Assembly (NCBI RefSeq): GCF_041346945.1
Contig: NZ_CP166850.1
Location: 6,556,501 to 6,620,500, forward strand
Origin: Amycolatopsis sp. cg9
Lineage (GTDB): Bacteria; Actinomycetota; Actinomycetes; Mycobacteriales; Pseudonocardiaceae
Direction: 5' to 3'
Length of the DNA: 64,000 nucleotides
Made by a program: the position numbers and the translations under genes. Positions 7,250 to 15,023 of the stretch are shown here, piece after piece; positions within the stretch are counted from its first letter, which is position 1, and each line of letters begins with the position of its first letter. The notes beneath the pieces are model-generated. The model made no database searches. It saw only the letters and a program-made list of their open reading frames with translations, and had not been told where the DNA came from.

Positions 7250-9745
7250 GTGGGGAATTCACCAAGACGGCTGGTGCTGCTGGCTTCGGCCGTCGCGCTG
7301 GCCGGAACGTTCGTCGCGCTACCCGCCGGTACCGCCGGCGCGGCGCAGAACATCCTGCGCGCCGACAAGTCCGTACCCCGCTCGTGCTTCGCGAAAGTGC
7401 TGCCCAAGGGTACCGCGGGCACCGATCGCCGCGAGCTGACGTCCACCGTGGACGGTCTCGTCCAGGCCCGCCTCAAGGCCACCCCGGGCACCGAAGGCGA
7501 CTGGGACGTCGCCGTTTTCGACAAGGCCACCGGCGCCGTGGTCGCCGCTTCGACGGCGTTGCGCACCCACGAACTCGCCGAGAGCTTCGTGAAGAAAGGC
7601 CAGCAGCTCGTCGTGCAGGGCTGCCGCTACGGCGGCTCGGCCGGGCAGGCCCAGCTCGGCGTCGACTTCCTCGCGCTGACCCCGCAGGGCACGCCGACCG
7701 GGACCGCGACCGCGTCCCAGCGCGCGGAGCTCGTCCGCGTCGAAACGCCGACGCGCGCCGACAAGAACAAGCTCACCGGCCTCGGCCTCGACGTCACCGA
7801 GAAGGGCGACGCGACCGGCGTCGAGGTGGTGCTGGCGAACGACGCCGACCGCAAGACGCTCAAGGACAGCGGCTTCAAGTCGAAGGTGCTCGAGGCGGAC
7901 CTGTCGGCCAAGTCGGTCCAGGACGCCAAGACCGACCGCGAGTACGCCGCCAAGACCGCCGCTTCCGCGCTGCCGTCCGGGCGGACCAGCTACCGGCACC
8001 TCTACGAGTACAACTACGAGCTCAAGGAGCTCGCCCGCAAGAACCCGAACCTGGTCTCGGCGTTCACCATGCCGGAATCGACGTGGGAAGGCCGCGACGT
8101 CGTCGGCGTCGAAATCGCCACCGACGTCAAGAACGTGACCGACGGCAAGCCCGTCAACTTCACCATGGGCGTGCACCACGCCCGGGAGTGGCCGGCCGCC
8201 GAGCACGTCATCGAGTGGGCGTACGAGCTGGTCAACGGCTACTCGCGCGACGCCGCCATCCGCGGGCTGGTGAGCAAGACGCGCAACATCATCGTGCCGA
8301 TCGTCAACCCGGACGGCTTCGAGATCTCCCGCGAGGCCGAGCCGAAGGGTGACTTCACCCGGTTCGACTACGAGATGAAGCGCAAGAACTGCAACGTCAA
8401 CGACTCGCCGCCGCAGTTCGCGACCGGCGTGTGCAAGGCGAACCCGGGCGGGCGCGTCCGCGGCACCGACCCGAACCGCAACTACGGCGGCTTCTGGGGC
8501 GGCAACGGCGCCGAGCTGTCCTGGAGCGGCGACACCTTCCGCGGGTCCGCGCCGTTCAGCGAGCCCGAGGTGCGCAACGTGCGCTCGATCGTGTCGTCGC
8601 GCCAGGTCACGAACCTGATCACGATGCACACCGTCGCCGCGCTGGTGCTGCGCCCGCCGGGCGTGGCGGACGTCCGCCCGCCGCTGGAGGAACCGCAGTA
8701 CAAGGCCCTCGGCGACAAGCTGGCCTCGCGCAACGGTTACACCAGCGAGCCGAGCTGGGCGCTCTACGACACCACCGGCACCACCGAGGACTGGTCGTAC
8801 TGGGCCACCGGCGGCTGGGGCTTCACCATCGAGGTCGGCGGCAACGGCTTCCACGGGCCCTACGCCGACAGCGTCGTGGCGGAGTACCAGGGCCTGGCCC
8901 CCGCGGCCGGTGCCGGCAAGGGCGGCAACCGGCAGGCGTTCCTGGACATGCTGGGCAACGCGGCCGACCCGCAGCAGCACTCCACGCTGATCGGATCGGC
9001 GCCGAAGGGCTACCAGCTCAAGCTGCACAAGACGTTCCAGACGCCGACGTCGCCGGTGATCCAGCCCGACGGCTCCACCAAGCCGCCGATCTACTACACC
9101 GACGACCTGAACTCGAAGTTCACCGCGTCCGGCGGGCGCTTCGCCTGGTCGGTCAACCCGTCGACGCGGCCCTACGTGGCCGGCCGCTACGGGCGCGACC
9201 CGCAGGGCCCGGCGCAGCAGGGCTTCGCGGTCGCCAACCCGGCCGGGGTGCCGCCGATCAACCAGAACTACCCGGCCGACCCGGCGGGTGACTCGTTCAC
9301 CTTCCACGTCGACGGCCTGCCGAAGGTCGACAACGGGAAGTTCAGCGTCAACATCAACTGGGCGAACACCGCGACCGACTGGGACCTGTTCATCTACGAC
9401 TCGGCGGGCAACCTGGTCAGCTCGTCGGCGAACGGCGGCACGACGTCCGAGCACGCCGTGCTGTTCGACCCGCCGGCCGGCGACTACAAGGCCGTGGTGG
9501 TCAACTACGACCAGGCCGACCCGAACGCCGTCGACGACTGGACCGGGGACGTGTCGTTCTCGTCGCCGATCCCGCCGACGTACGGGACGAAGGAGGCCTA
9601 CCAGCTGACGTGCTCGTCGCCGAACGGCAAGCTCGTCGGCGTGGCGGACGTCTTCGCCGACCGCGGCCAGACGGTCGACGTCGGTGAGGTCTGCACCCGG
9701 TCCGCGCACGCGCAGAAGCAGCGCGCTTCGGGCGGGGTCCGGTAG
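7250..9745 (+). CDS. Secreted M14-family zinc carboxypeptidase
   Basis: The protein has 831 residues. GTG 7250 follows AAGGAGG (7234-7240). A signal peptide spans about residues 1-32 (RRLVLLASAVALAGTFVALPAG...GAA). The peptidase domain carries the zinc ligands H310 and E313 (HHAREW), the substrate-binding DPNRNYGGFWGG loop, a probable third ligand H460 (ITMHTVAAL) and catalytic E528 (FTIEVGGNG). The C-terminal third includes a pre-peptidase-type beta-sandwich (DLFIYDSAGNLVSSS). It would remove C-terminal residues from extracellular peptides. The context around H460 (HTVAAL) differs from the common HSYSQ. A hairpin follows the stop. Confidence 0.9.
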   Translation: MGNSPRRLVLLASAVALAGTFVALPAGTAGAAQNILRADKSVPRSCFAKVLPKGTAGTDRRELTSTVDGLVQARLKATPGTEGDWDVAVFDKATGAVVAASTALRTHELAESFVKKGQQLVVQGCRYGGSAGQAQLGVDFLALTPQGTPTGTATASQRAELVRVETPTRADKNKLTGLGLDVTEKGDATGVEVVLANDADRKTLKDSGFKSKVLEADLSAKSVQDAKTDREYAAKTAASALPSGRTSYRHLYEYNYELKELARKNPNLVSAFTMPESTWEGRDVVGVEIATDVKNVTDGKPVNFTMGVHHAREWPAAEHVIEWAYELVNGYSRDAAIRGLVSKTRNIIVPIVNPDGFEISREAEPKGDFTRFDYEMKRKNCNVNDSPPQFATGVCKANPGGRVRGTDPNRNYGGFWGGNGAELSWSGDTFRGSAPFSEPEVRNVRSIVSSRQVTNLITMHTVAALVLRPPGVADVRPPLEEPQYKALGDKLASRNGYTSEPSWALYDTTGTTEDWSYWATGGWGFTIEVGGNGFHGPYADSVVAEYQGLAPAAGAGKGGNRQAFLDMLGNAADPQQHSTLIGSAPKGYQLKLHKTFQTPTSPVIQPDGSTKPPIYYTDDLNSKFTASGGRFAWSVNPSTRPYVAGRYGRDPQGPAQQGFAVANPAGVPPINQNYPADPAGDSFTFHVDGLPKVDNGKFSVNINWANTATDWDLFIYDSAGNLVSSSANGGTTSEHAVLFDPPAGDYKAVVVNYDQADPNAVDDWTGDVSFSSPIPPTYGTKEAYQLTCSSPNGKLVGVADVFADRGQTVDVGEVCTRSAHAQKQRASGGVR

Positions 9746-9758
9746 TTCCCGCTTGTTC

Positions 9759-9795
9759 GTGAAGGCCTCCTCGCACGTCGCGGGGAGGCCTTCAC
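9759..9795. terminator. Bidirectional hairpin terminator between the carboxypeptidase and lysE-like genes
   Basis: A perfect 12-bp stem GTGAAGGCCTCC / GGAGGCCTTCAC (9759-9770 and 9784-9795) has a 13-nt loop. It lies between two convergent genes and overlaps the last bases of the lysE-like gene, so it can serve both strands. Confidence 0.75.
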
Positions 9796-10397
9796 GGCGT
9801 TGCGGCGAGGGTGACGCCCAGGACGACGAGGATCGTGCCCACGACGCGGTTGAGGGCCGGTTTCGCGCGGGCGTACCAGCGCTGGGTGGCGGGGGAGGAG
9901 AACAGCAGGGCGACGCCCAGGTGCCAAGCGGCCGACGCGGCGACGATCAGCGCGACGGCGGCGGCCTTGACGGCGGTGGGCTCGGTGGGCGGCAGGGCCG
10001 CGGTGAGGACGCTGCCGAAGAACGCCGCGGCTTTCGGGTTGGTGAGGTTGCTGACGACGCCGCGGCGGAACGCGTTGCCGCGGGCTTCGGGTGGGGCGGA
10101 TTCCGGGGCCTTGGCGGTCAGCCACAGGCGGATACCGAGCCAAGCCAGGTAGGCGCCGCAGCCGATGCGGAGGGCGGTGGCCAGCCAGGGGTGGTGGGCG
10201 AGGACGGTGCCCAGCCCGAAGACGGCGACGGCGGCCAGGAGCCCGCCCGCGGCGACGACCCCGAGCGCGACGGCGAGTGCGGCTCTGCGGGTTCCGGCGG
10301 CCGCGGTGTGGGCGATGAGGACGAAGTTGGGGCCGGGGGAGATCGCGGCCGGCAGGTAGGCGAGCAGGACGGTGCCGAGCGTGGCGGCGGGGCTCAC
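9792..10397 (-). CDS. LysE/RhtB-family amino-acid exporter
   Basis: This 201-residue membrane protein has five to six hydrophobic helices and the LysE signature near the N-terminus (LLAYLPAAISPGPNFVLIAHTA). Later segments ARGNAFRRGVVSNLTNPKAAAFFGSVL are also typical of the family. It is expected to export an amino acid or derivative across the inner membrane. The start is GTG 10397, with no strong ribosome-binding site. The 3' end lies inside the shared terminator. A 23-bp palindromic repeat lies upstream at 10428-10450. Confidence 0.88.
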   Translation of the reverse strand: MSPAATLGTVLLAYLPAAISPGPNFVLIAHTAAAGTRRAALAVALGVVAAGGLLAAVAVFGLGTVLAHHPWLATALRIGCGAYLAWLGIRLWLTAKAPESAPPEARGNAFRRGVVSNLTNPKAAAFFGSVLTAALPPTEPTAVKAAAVALIVAASAAWHLGVALLFSSPATQRWYARAKPALNRVVGTILVVLGVTLAATP

Positions 10398-10427
10398 GAT
10401 GCCGGTTCGCCGGGGCCGGCCGCGGAG

Positions 10428-10450
10428 GTCTTGAATGAGTCATTCAAGAC
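10428..10450. repeat. Palindromic repeat, TTGAATGAGTCATTCAA variant
   Basis: A 23-bp perfect palindrome (11-bp arms, one central base) has the core GAATGAGTCATTC. It shares this core with the palindromes at 36941-36993 and 54952-55145. It lies 3 bp beyond the 3' end of the J-domain gene and 31 bp upstream of the lysE-like start, so it could act as the terminator of the J-domain gene. Confidence 0.7.
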
Positions 10451-10452
10451 GT

Positions 10453-11547
10453 TCACGCCGCGCGGCCGCCTCCGCCGACGACCTGGTCGCGGACCGCCCG
10501 CAGCGCTTGGTGGTCCACAGTGGACGGATCGGCCGCCAGCCATTCGCCGATCTCGTGGAGGAACTCCTCGGGGGTCATCGGCGCCGCCGCCCAGTCGCCG
10601 GGGTCGGCCGTGGTCAGGTCGCCGCTGCGGCTCGGGTACACGATCATCGCGCCGCGCAGGGCCACCCCCGGCAGCAGGTCGCGGTAGGCCGCGAGGCTCT
10701 CGGCGAGCCGGCTCCCGCCGCCGCGGAACGGCCTCCCGTTGCGCAGCAGGCGCCCGTCTTCGGCGGTTTCGTAGTGGCCCGGCAGCCAGAGCTTGGACTC
10801 GATGAGCACCAGGCGCTTGCCGCACAGCACCGCGTGGTCGACGTCGGCGAACACCGAGCCCGGCCAGGCGAGGCCGTGGAAGATGCGGGCGCCGGGGAGG
10901 CGGGTCAGGTAGGCCTCGAGCAGCTCGGCCGTCAGGCGCTCGGCCAGCTCGTCGCGCTCGGTGCCCGGCGCGCCGAAGACGGTGCGGCCGCCGAACTCCT
11001 CGGCGTAGGCCTCGCGGGCCCGCCTGGCGCGCAGGTAGCCGCGTGCCAGCCGCTGGACGAGCAGTGCCGTGCCCGCGGTCAGCAGCAGCCACACGACGAG
11101 CACCGGCGGCGAGAACCCGACCCCGGTGACCAGCGGCAGCAGCACGAGCACCATCCCGGCCACCGCGGCGACGACCGGCGTGTGCCCCGGCCCGCGGCGG
11201 CGGCCGTGCCGCATCCGGGTGTCCTCGCCGGCGAAGTGCCACCAGCTCAGGTCTTCGGCGTCCAGGTCGGGCAGGTCGGGGACGAACCCGGGCTCGTCGC
11301 CGAAGCGGCGCCGGGGCCGCGGGCGGACCGGGACGGGCACCACGGTGGCGCCGCCGGAGTCGTAGCGGGCGCGGCTGACGGGGTCGCTCAGGACGTCGTA
11401 GGCCTCGCGCAGCAGCCGGAACGTGCCGACGGTGCCGCCGCCGTCCGGGTGCATGGTCTTGGCCAGCCTGCGGTAGGCCGTTTTGACGTCGGACGCCGTC
11501 GCGTCCCGGCGGACGCCGAGCACCTCGTAGTAGTCGACCTCGGGCAC
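10453..11547 (-). CDS. J-domain / transmembrane / NERD nuclease-related fusion protein
   Basis: The protein has 364 residues. Residues 1-62 are a DnaJ J-domain (VDYYEVLGVRRDATASDVKTAY) with the HPD motif (TMHPDGGG) needed to stimulate Hsp70. A linker rich in Arg and Pro leads to two membrane helices (VVAAVAGMVLVLLPLVTGV and PPVLVVWLLLTAGTALLV). The C-terminal half is a NERD domain: RIFHGLAWPGSVFADVDHAVLCGKRLVLIESKLW has the D...ESK pattern of the endonuclease-like fold. It looks like a membrane-anchored Hsp70 co-chaperone with a nuclease-like domain. GTG 11547 was chosen for its spacing of 11 from GGAGG; GTG 11559 is possible. Confidence 0.8.
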   Translation of the reverse strand: MPEVDYYEVLGVRRDATASDVKTAYRRLAKTMHPDGGGTVGTFRLLREAYDVLSDPVSRARYDSGGATVVPVPVRPRPRRRFGDEPGFVPDLPDLDAEDLSWWHFAGEDTRMRHGRRRGPGHTPVVAAVAGMVLVLLPLVTGVGFSPPVLVVWLLLTAGTALLVQRLARGYLRARRAREAYAEEFGGRTVFGAPGTERDELAERLTAELLEAYLTRLPGARIFHGLAWPGSVFADVDHAVLCGKRLVLIESKLWLPGHYETAEDGRLLRNGRPFRGGGSRLAESLAAYRDLLPGVALRGAMIVYPSRSGDLTTADPGDWAAAPMTPEEFLHEIGEWLAADPSTVDHQALRAVRDQVVGGGGRAA

Positions 11548-11923
11548 GCTGGCGTTCACCTCCGGATGGCTGCGCGAAGACTTTATGGGGTCGGGTTCCG
11601 GCCCCGGCCACCGCCTCCGCGGCACGCCAGGGTGATGGTCCTGCGGGCCAGGTCAGGGCCGTGTCCGGAGTTTTACCGCTGTTGGCCGGACGCGGTCCGC
11701 AGCGGGGGTCCGGGCGCGTGACGGGCCGCCGTCCGGTCCCGGGAGCGCGTTTGTGGTGCTCTGTAACTGTCCATTGAGGACTGAATGTCGCCCGGAAGTG
11801 TTGTAACGGGCGGGAAAGCCGGGGTTCTGGTGACTTTTCGTGGTCGGAATTCACCTGAACAGACGCGAACACGTGTTCGATTGATCGGCTAAGATCGTGT
11901 CATGTCCTCGACACCCCACAGAC
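11548..11923. other. Intergenic region upstream of the J-domain/NERD gene
   Basis: About 375 bp contain no convincing gene. The stretch is locally AT-richer than its surroundings. It holds an SOS-box-like palindrome (11866-11879) and, to its right, a possible -10 TAAGAT (11890-11895) reading rightward into an ATG at 11902. The open frame from that ATG runs antisense to the CoA ligase and shows no protein-like composition. Confidence 0.5.
11866..11879. promoter_or_regulatory. LexA/SOS-box-like palindrome
   Basis: CGAACACGTGTTCG is a perfect 14-bp palindrome fitting the Gram-positive LexA pattern CGAAC-n4-GTTCG. A TAAGAT -10-like hexamer lies 10 bp to its right, so the promoter would read rightward. 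However, no real gene follows on that strand; the nearest leftward gene is the J-domain/NERD gene about 320 bp away. Confidence 0.55.
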
Positions 11924-11967
11924 GTGACGGGCCCACCGCCACCCCACCTCGGCAGCGGGCCCGTCAC
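11924..11967 (-). terminator. Hairpin terminator of the CoA-ligase gene
   Basis: An 11-bp perfect stem GTGACGGGCCC / GGGCCCGTCAC (11924-11934 and 11957-11967) has a 22-nt loop. It starts immediately beyond the 3' end of the ligase gene on the minus strand. Confidence 0.6.
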
Positions 11968-11972
11968 CCCCG

Positions 11973-13556
11973 TCAGCGCTCGCGCAGCAGGAACCGCTGG
12001 AGCTTCCCGCTGGCGTTGCGCGGCAGCGCGTCGACGAACCGCACCCGGCGCGGGTACTTGTACGGCGCCGCAACGGCTTTGGCGTGCTCCTGCAGCGCGT
12101 GCACCATGTCCGCGCCCGGCGTGGTGCCGGGCCGCAGTACGACGAAGGCCGTCACGACCGAGCCCCGGTCCGGGTCGGGTGTGCCGACGACCGCGCACTC
12201 CTCGACGTCGGGGTGCGTCAGCAGCACTTCTTCGACCTCGGGAGCCGCGATGTTGTAACCGGAGGAGACGATCATGTCGTCGCTGCGCGCCACGAACCGG
12301 AAGTAGCCGTCGGGCTCGCGGACGTAGGTGTCGCCCGTGATGTTCCAGCCGTCGCGGACGTAGTCGGCCTGCCGCGGGTCTTCGAGGTAGCGGCAGCCGG
12401 TGGGGCCCTGGACCGCGAGCCGGCCGGGGGTCCCGTCGGGCACGGGCGCGCCGTCGAGGTCGAGGACGACGGCGCGGAACCCGGGCACGACCTTGCCGGT
12501 CCGGCCGGGGCGGACGTCGTCGTCGGCCGCGGAGATGAACACGTGGAGCAGTTCCGTGCTGCCGATGCCGTCGATCAGCGGACGGCCGGTGACCTCGCGG
12601 TACTGCTCGGCCACGGCGGCGGGCAATGCTTCCCCGGCGGAGACGGCGCGGCGGACGCCGGCCAGCAGCGGGCCGTCGCCGGCGCCGAGGATCGCGCGGT
12701 AGGCGGTCGGCGCGGTGAACAGCACGGTCACGGCGTGCTCGGCGACGGCCGCGGCCAGCTCCTTGGGTGTCGCGCGTTCCAGCAGGAGTACGGACGCGCC
12801 GGCGCGCAGCGGGAACACCAGCAGGCCGCCCAGGCCGAAGGTGAACGCCAGCGGCGGCGTCCCGCAGAACACGTCGTCCGCGGTGGGGCGCACGACGTGC
12901 CGGGAGAACGTGTCGGCGATGGCGAGCAGGTCGCGGTGGAAGTGCATGGTCGCCTTCGGGGTCCCGGTGGTGCCGGAGGTGAAGGCGAGCAGGGCGACGT
13001 CGTCGGCGGCCGTTTGCACGTCGGCGAAGGTCGCCGGGTGGCGCGCGCAGCGGCCGGCCAGCTCGGTGCCGTAGGCGACCGTGGGCAGCTCCGGTGGCAG
13101 CTCGCCGAGCAGGCGCTCGTCGCAGAGGGCGACGCTCGGGCGGGCCCGGTCGACGATCTTGCCGAGCTCGTGGCGGCGCAGCATCGGCATGGTCGTGACG
13201 GCGACGGCCCCGGCCTTGAGGACGCCGAGCCAGCAGGCGGCGAGCCACGGCGTGTTGGTGCCGCGCAGCAGCACGCGGTTGCCGGGCACGACGCCGAGCT
13301 CGGCGGTGAGCACGTGCGCGATCCGGTTGGCGCGCGCCAGCACGTCGGCGTAGGTCCACGTCTCGTGCGGCGAACGCAGGCAGGGCCGGTCCGCGCCGAG
13401 GCGGGCGGCGGTGTCGTCGAGCAGCGCCGTCGCGGCGTTGAGGCGGTCCGGGTAGCTCAGCTCCGGCAGGTCGAACACCAGCCGCGGCCACTGCTCGCCG
13501 GGCGGCAGCCGGTCGCGGCAGAACGAGTCGGTGTGAGCGCTGGGAGTAAGCCTCAT
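11973..13556 (-). CDS. AMP-dependent acyl/aryl-CoA ligase (2-aminobenzoate/benzoate-CoA ligase-like)
   Basis: The protein has 527 residues. ANL-superfamily motifs are in order: LLAFTSGTTGTPKATMH (P-loop), GSTELLHVF, GWNITGDTYVREPDGYF and RSDDMIVSSGYNI, then the C-terminal catalytic lysine in PRNASGKLQR. It should adenylate a carboxylic acid and form its CoA thioester. The N-terminal pattern (PRLVFDLPELSYPDRLNAAT) resembles aromatic-acid (benzoate or 2-aminobenzoate) CoA ligases more than fatty-acid ones. That is family resemblance only. ATG 13556 has GAGGGG upstream. It stands alone, with its own terminator, so it gives no pathway context. Confidence 0.85.
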   Translation of the reverse strand: MRLTPSAHTDSFCRDRLPPGEQWPRLVFDLPELSYPDRLNAATALLDDTAARLGADRPCLRSPHETWTYADVLARANRIAHVLTAELGVVPGNRVLLRGTNTPWLAACWLGVLKAGAVAVTTMPMLRRHELGKIVDRARPSVALCDERLLGELPPELPTVAYGTELAGRCARHPATFADVQTAADDVALLAFTSGTTGTPKATMHFHRDLLAIADTFSRHVVRPTADDVFCGTPPLAFTFGLGGLLVFPLRAGASVLLLERATPKELAAAVAEHAVTVLFTAPTAYRAILGAGDGPLLAGVRRAVSAGEALPAAVAEQYREVTGRPLIDGIGSTELLHVFISAADDDVRPGRTGKVVPGFRAVVLDLDGAPVPDGTPGRLAVQGPTGCRYLEDPRQADYVRDGWNITGDTYVREPDGYFRFVARSDDMIVSSGYNIAAPEVEEVLLTHPDVEECAVVGTPDPDRGSVVTAFVVLRPGTTPGADMVHALQEHAKAVAAPYKYPRRVRFVDALPRNASGKLQRFLLRER

Positions 13557-13679
13557 CGCAGCCCCTCGGGTCTCGACCTGCACCACGAGGAACGTAGCAC
13601 TCGTTGCGACCGTCGAGAAGACGCAATAGCGCATCGATGACGGCGGCAACGAATGATCGATGTCGGCCGCGGGGCCGCG

Positions 13680-13950
13680 TTACGGGCGCCGGCCGGCGGG
13701 TTCGTCGCCCGGCGTCACGAAGGCGGTCGTCACGGTCACCTCCGTCAGGACCTCGCGGATCCGCACCGGCTTCCCCGGGCCGGCCGGCTCCACCGAAAGG
13801 CGGGTGAGCTGCCGGTGCACCGAGATCCGGTGTGCGGCGACGCCCCGGTCAGCGTGCTCGGCCGCGGCGGCGAAAGGCGGCGCCGCCCGGGCCGCAGGCG
13901 ATTTCGGCGCAGACGAGCAAGGTCATCGCGAGTGCGGGCAGGCGCGTCAT
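13680..13950 (-). pseudogene. Frameshifted small secreted protein (candidate)
   Basis: ATG 13950, with GAGGGG 9 nt upstream, opens a signal-peptide-like sequence (MTRLPALAMTLLVCAEIA-CGPGGAAF) that stops after 33 codons. Dropping one base in the GCCTTTCGCC stretch (near 13875) joins it to a frame running to TAA at 13680-13682. That frame has about 90% G/C at third positions and reads like a folded protein (HRISVHRQLTRLSVEPAG, then PVRIREVLTEVTVTTAFV). I infer one gene of about 89 codons broken by a single-base indel, or a sequencing error. It has no recognised family. Confidence 0.4.
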
Positions 13951-14098
13951 GGTGTTCGTCCCCTCGTGGTCGAGCCCTGGAGTCCTCCGCCGCTGGTGGG
14001 CAGATGATCTTCAAGGTGTAACGCACGGCGGTTGTCCGGCGCCGGGACGCGGGGACCGGACAACAAGGTCCGGACAACGACATCCGGACAGCGGCGGC

Positions 14099-14803
14099 TC
14101 AGCCGGCGACGGTCGCGTCCGGCTGGTTCGCGCGGCGCAGGGCGTCGGCGACGAACCCGTTCGCCTTCAGCTCTTCGACCAGGTCGCGCAGGAATTCGAT
14201 GGTCTCGGGACGGCGGTCCGGCGTGGTCGCGACGGCCTGCTGGATCTGCATGAACCGCTCGCCGACGACCCGCGTCCCGGGATGCGCGGCCGCATAGGCG
14301 GTCATCGGCTGCCGAATCCCGGCGGCCACCTCCAGGCCCTGCTCTTCGAAGGCGGCGACGCCGTCCTCGCCGCGGACGATCGTCGCGTGCGAGAGAGTCC
14401 GGGTGAGGTACAGGTCGTACGCCGACCCCTGCTTGACCCCGACCCGGACCCCCGGCCGGTCGACGTCGCCGGGCGAGCGGACCGGCGAGTCCTCCGGCAC
14501 GACGTACACGCCTTCGATGACGACGTAGGGCGCGGTGAAGGCCACCTCGGCGGCCCGCGCCGGTTCGATCGCCAGGAAGCAGAGATCGGCCGCCCCCGAG
14601 GTCAGCGCCTCGAACGACTTCCGCGCGGCATCGAAGCACCGAAGCTCGACCTCGACCCCCAGCCGCGCGCCCACCTCCCGCGCCAGCTCGACGGTGACCC
14701 CGCCAGGCTCGGCCGGCGTCCCGTGCGCGAGCACCGGATTGCCGAGGTTGATCGCAGCACGCAGCACACCGGTGGGCGCGAGGTCGGCGGAAAGATCTCC
14801 CAT
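14099..14803 (-). CDS. Family 3 (amino-acid-type) solute-binding protein without a signal peptide
   Basis: This protein of about 234 residues matches SBP_bac_3/PAAT periplasmic binding proteins: VLRAAINLGNPVLA, VTVELAREVGARLGVEVEL, CFDAARKSFEALTSGAADLCF, AFTAPYVVIEG, GVRVGVKQGSAYDLYL. Members bind amino acids or small acids for ABC import. ATG 14803 is the only start in line with the fold. Neither it nor the in-frame extension upstream contains a hydrophobic leader or lipobox, and no ABC permease or ATPase is adjacent. It may be a cytoplasmic sensor-like or enzymatic derivative of the fold (cyclohexadienyl-dehydratase relatives are alternatives). Its transport role is doubtful. Confidence 0.7.
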   Translation of the reverse strand: MGDLSADLAPTGVLRAAINLGNPVLAHGTPAEPGGVTVELAREVGARLGVEVELRCFDAARKSFEALTSGAADLCFLAIEPARAAEVAFTAPYVVIEGVYVVPEDSPVRSPGDVDRPGVRVGVKQGSAYDLYLTRTLSHATIVRGEDGVAAFEEQGLEVAAGIRQPMTAYAAAHPGTRVVGERFMQIQQAVATTPDRRPETIEFLRDLVEELKANGFVADALRRANQPDATVAG

Positions 14804-14910
14804 GACCGGCGAGGGTAACCCCGAGGCCGGCCACCCGTCGGCGAAGTGTTGTTCACGCCACCGGCCCGGTCGCCGCTGCGGGCTCGGCCCGGCTACCGCC
14901 ACCGGTCACC

Positions 14911-14995
14911 GGCCTGGCCCGGCCCGACCCGGCCCGGCCGCTAACCCGGCCCGGCCCGGTCGCCAGTCGTCGGCGACCGGTCACCGGCCCGGCCA
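14911..14995. repeat. GGCCC pentamer-rich simple repeat
   Basis: A run of imperfect GGCCC/GACCC units lies between the binding-protein gene and the IS element. It is flanked by two copies of a CCGGTCACCGGCC motif. No gene is seen in the roughly 220 bp between 14804 and the IS end. Confidence 0.55.
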
Positions 14996-15023
14996 CTGCC
15001 GCTGCCGCGACCGCCGCGGCCGA

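Noticed and set aside
11902..12258. A 118-codon frame starting just after the SOS box and -10 element
   Set aside because: Antisense to the CoA ligase, Ser/Thr/Arg-rich and reading through the ligase terminator hairpin; kept only as a promoter observation.
13660..14007. A plus-strand frame of 115 codons between the CoA ligase and binding-protein genes
   Set aside because: It is the antisense shadow of the better-supported frameshifted secreted protein on the minus strand.
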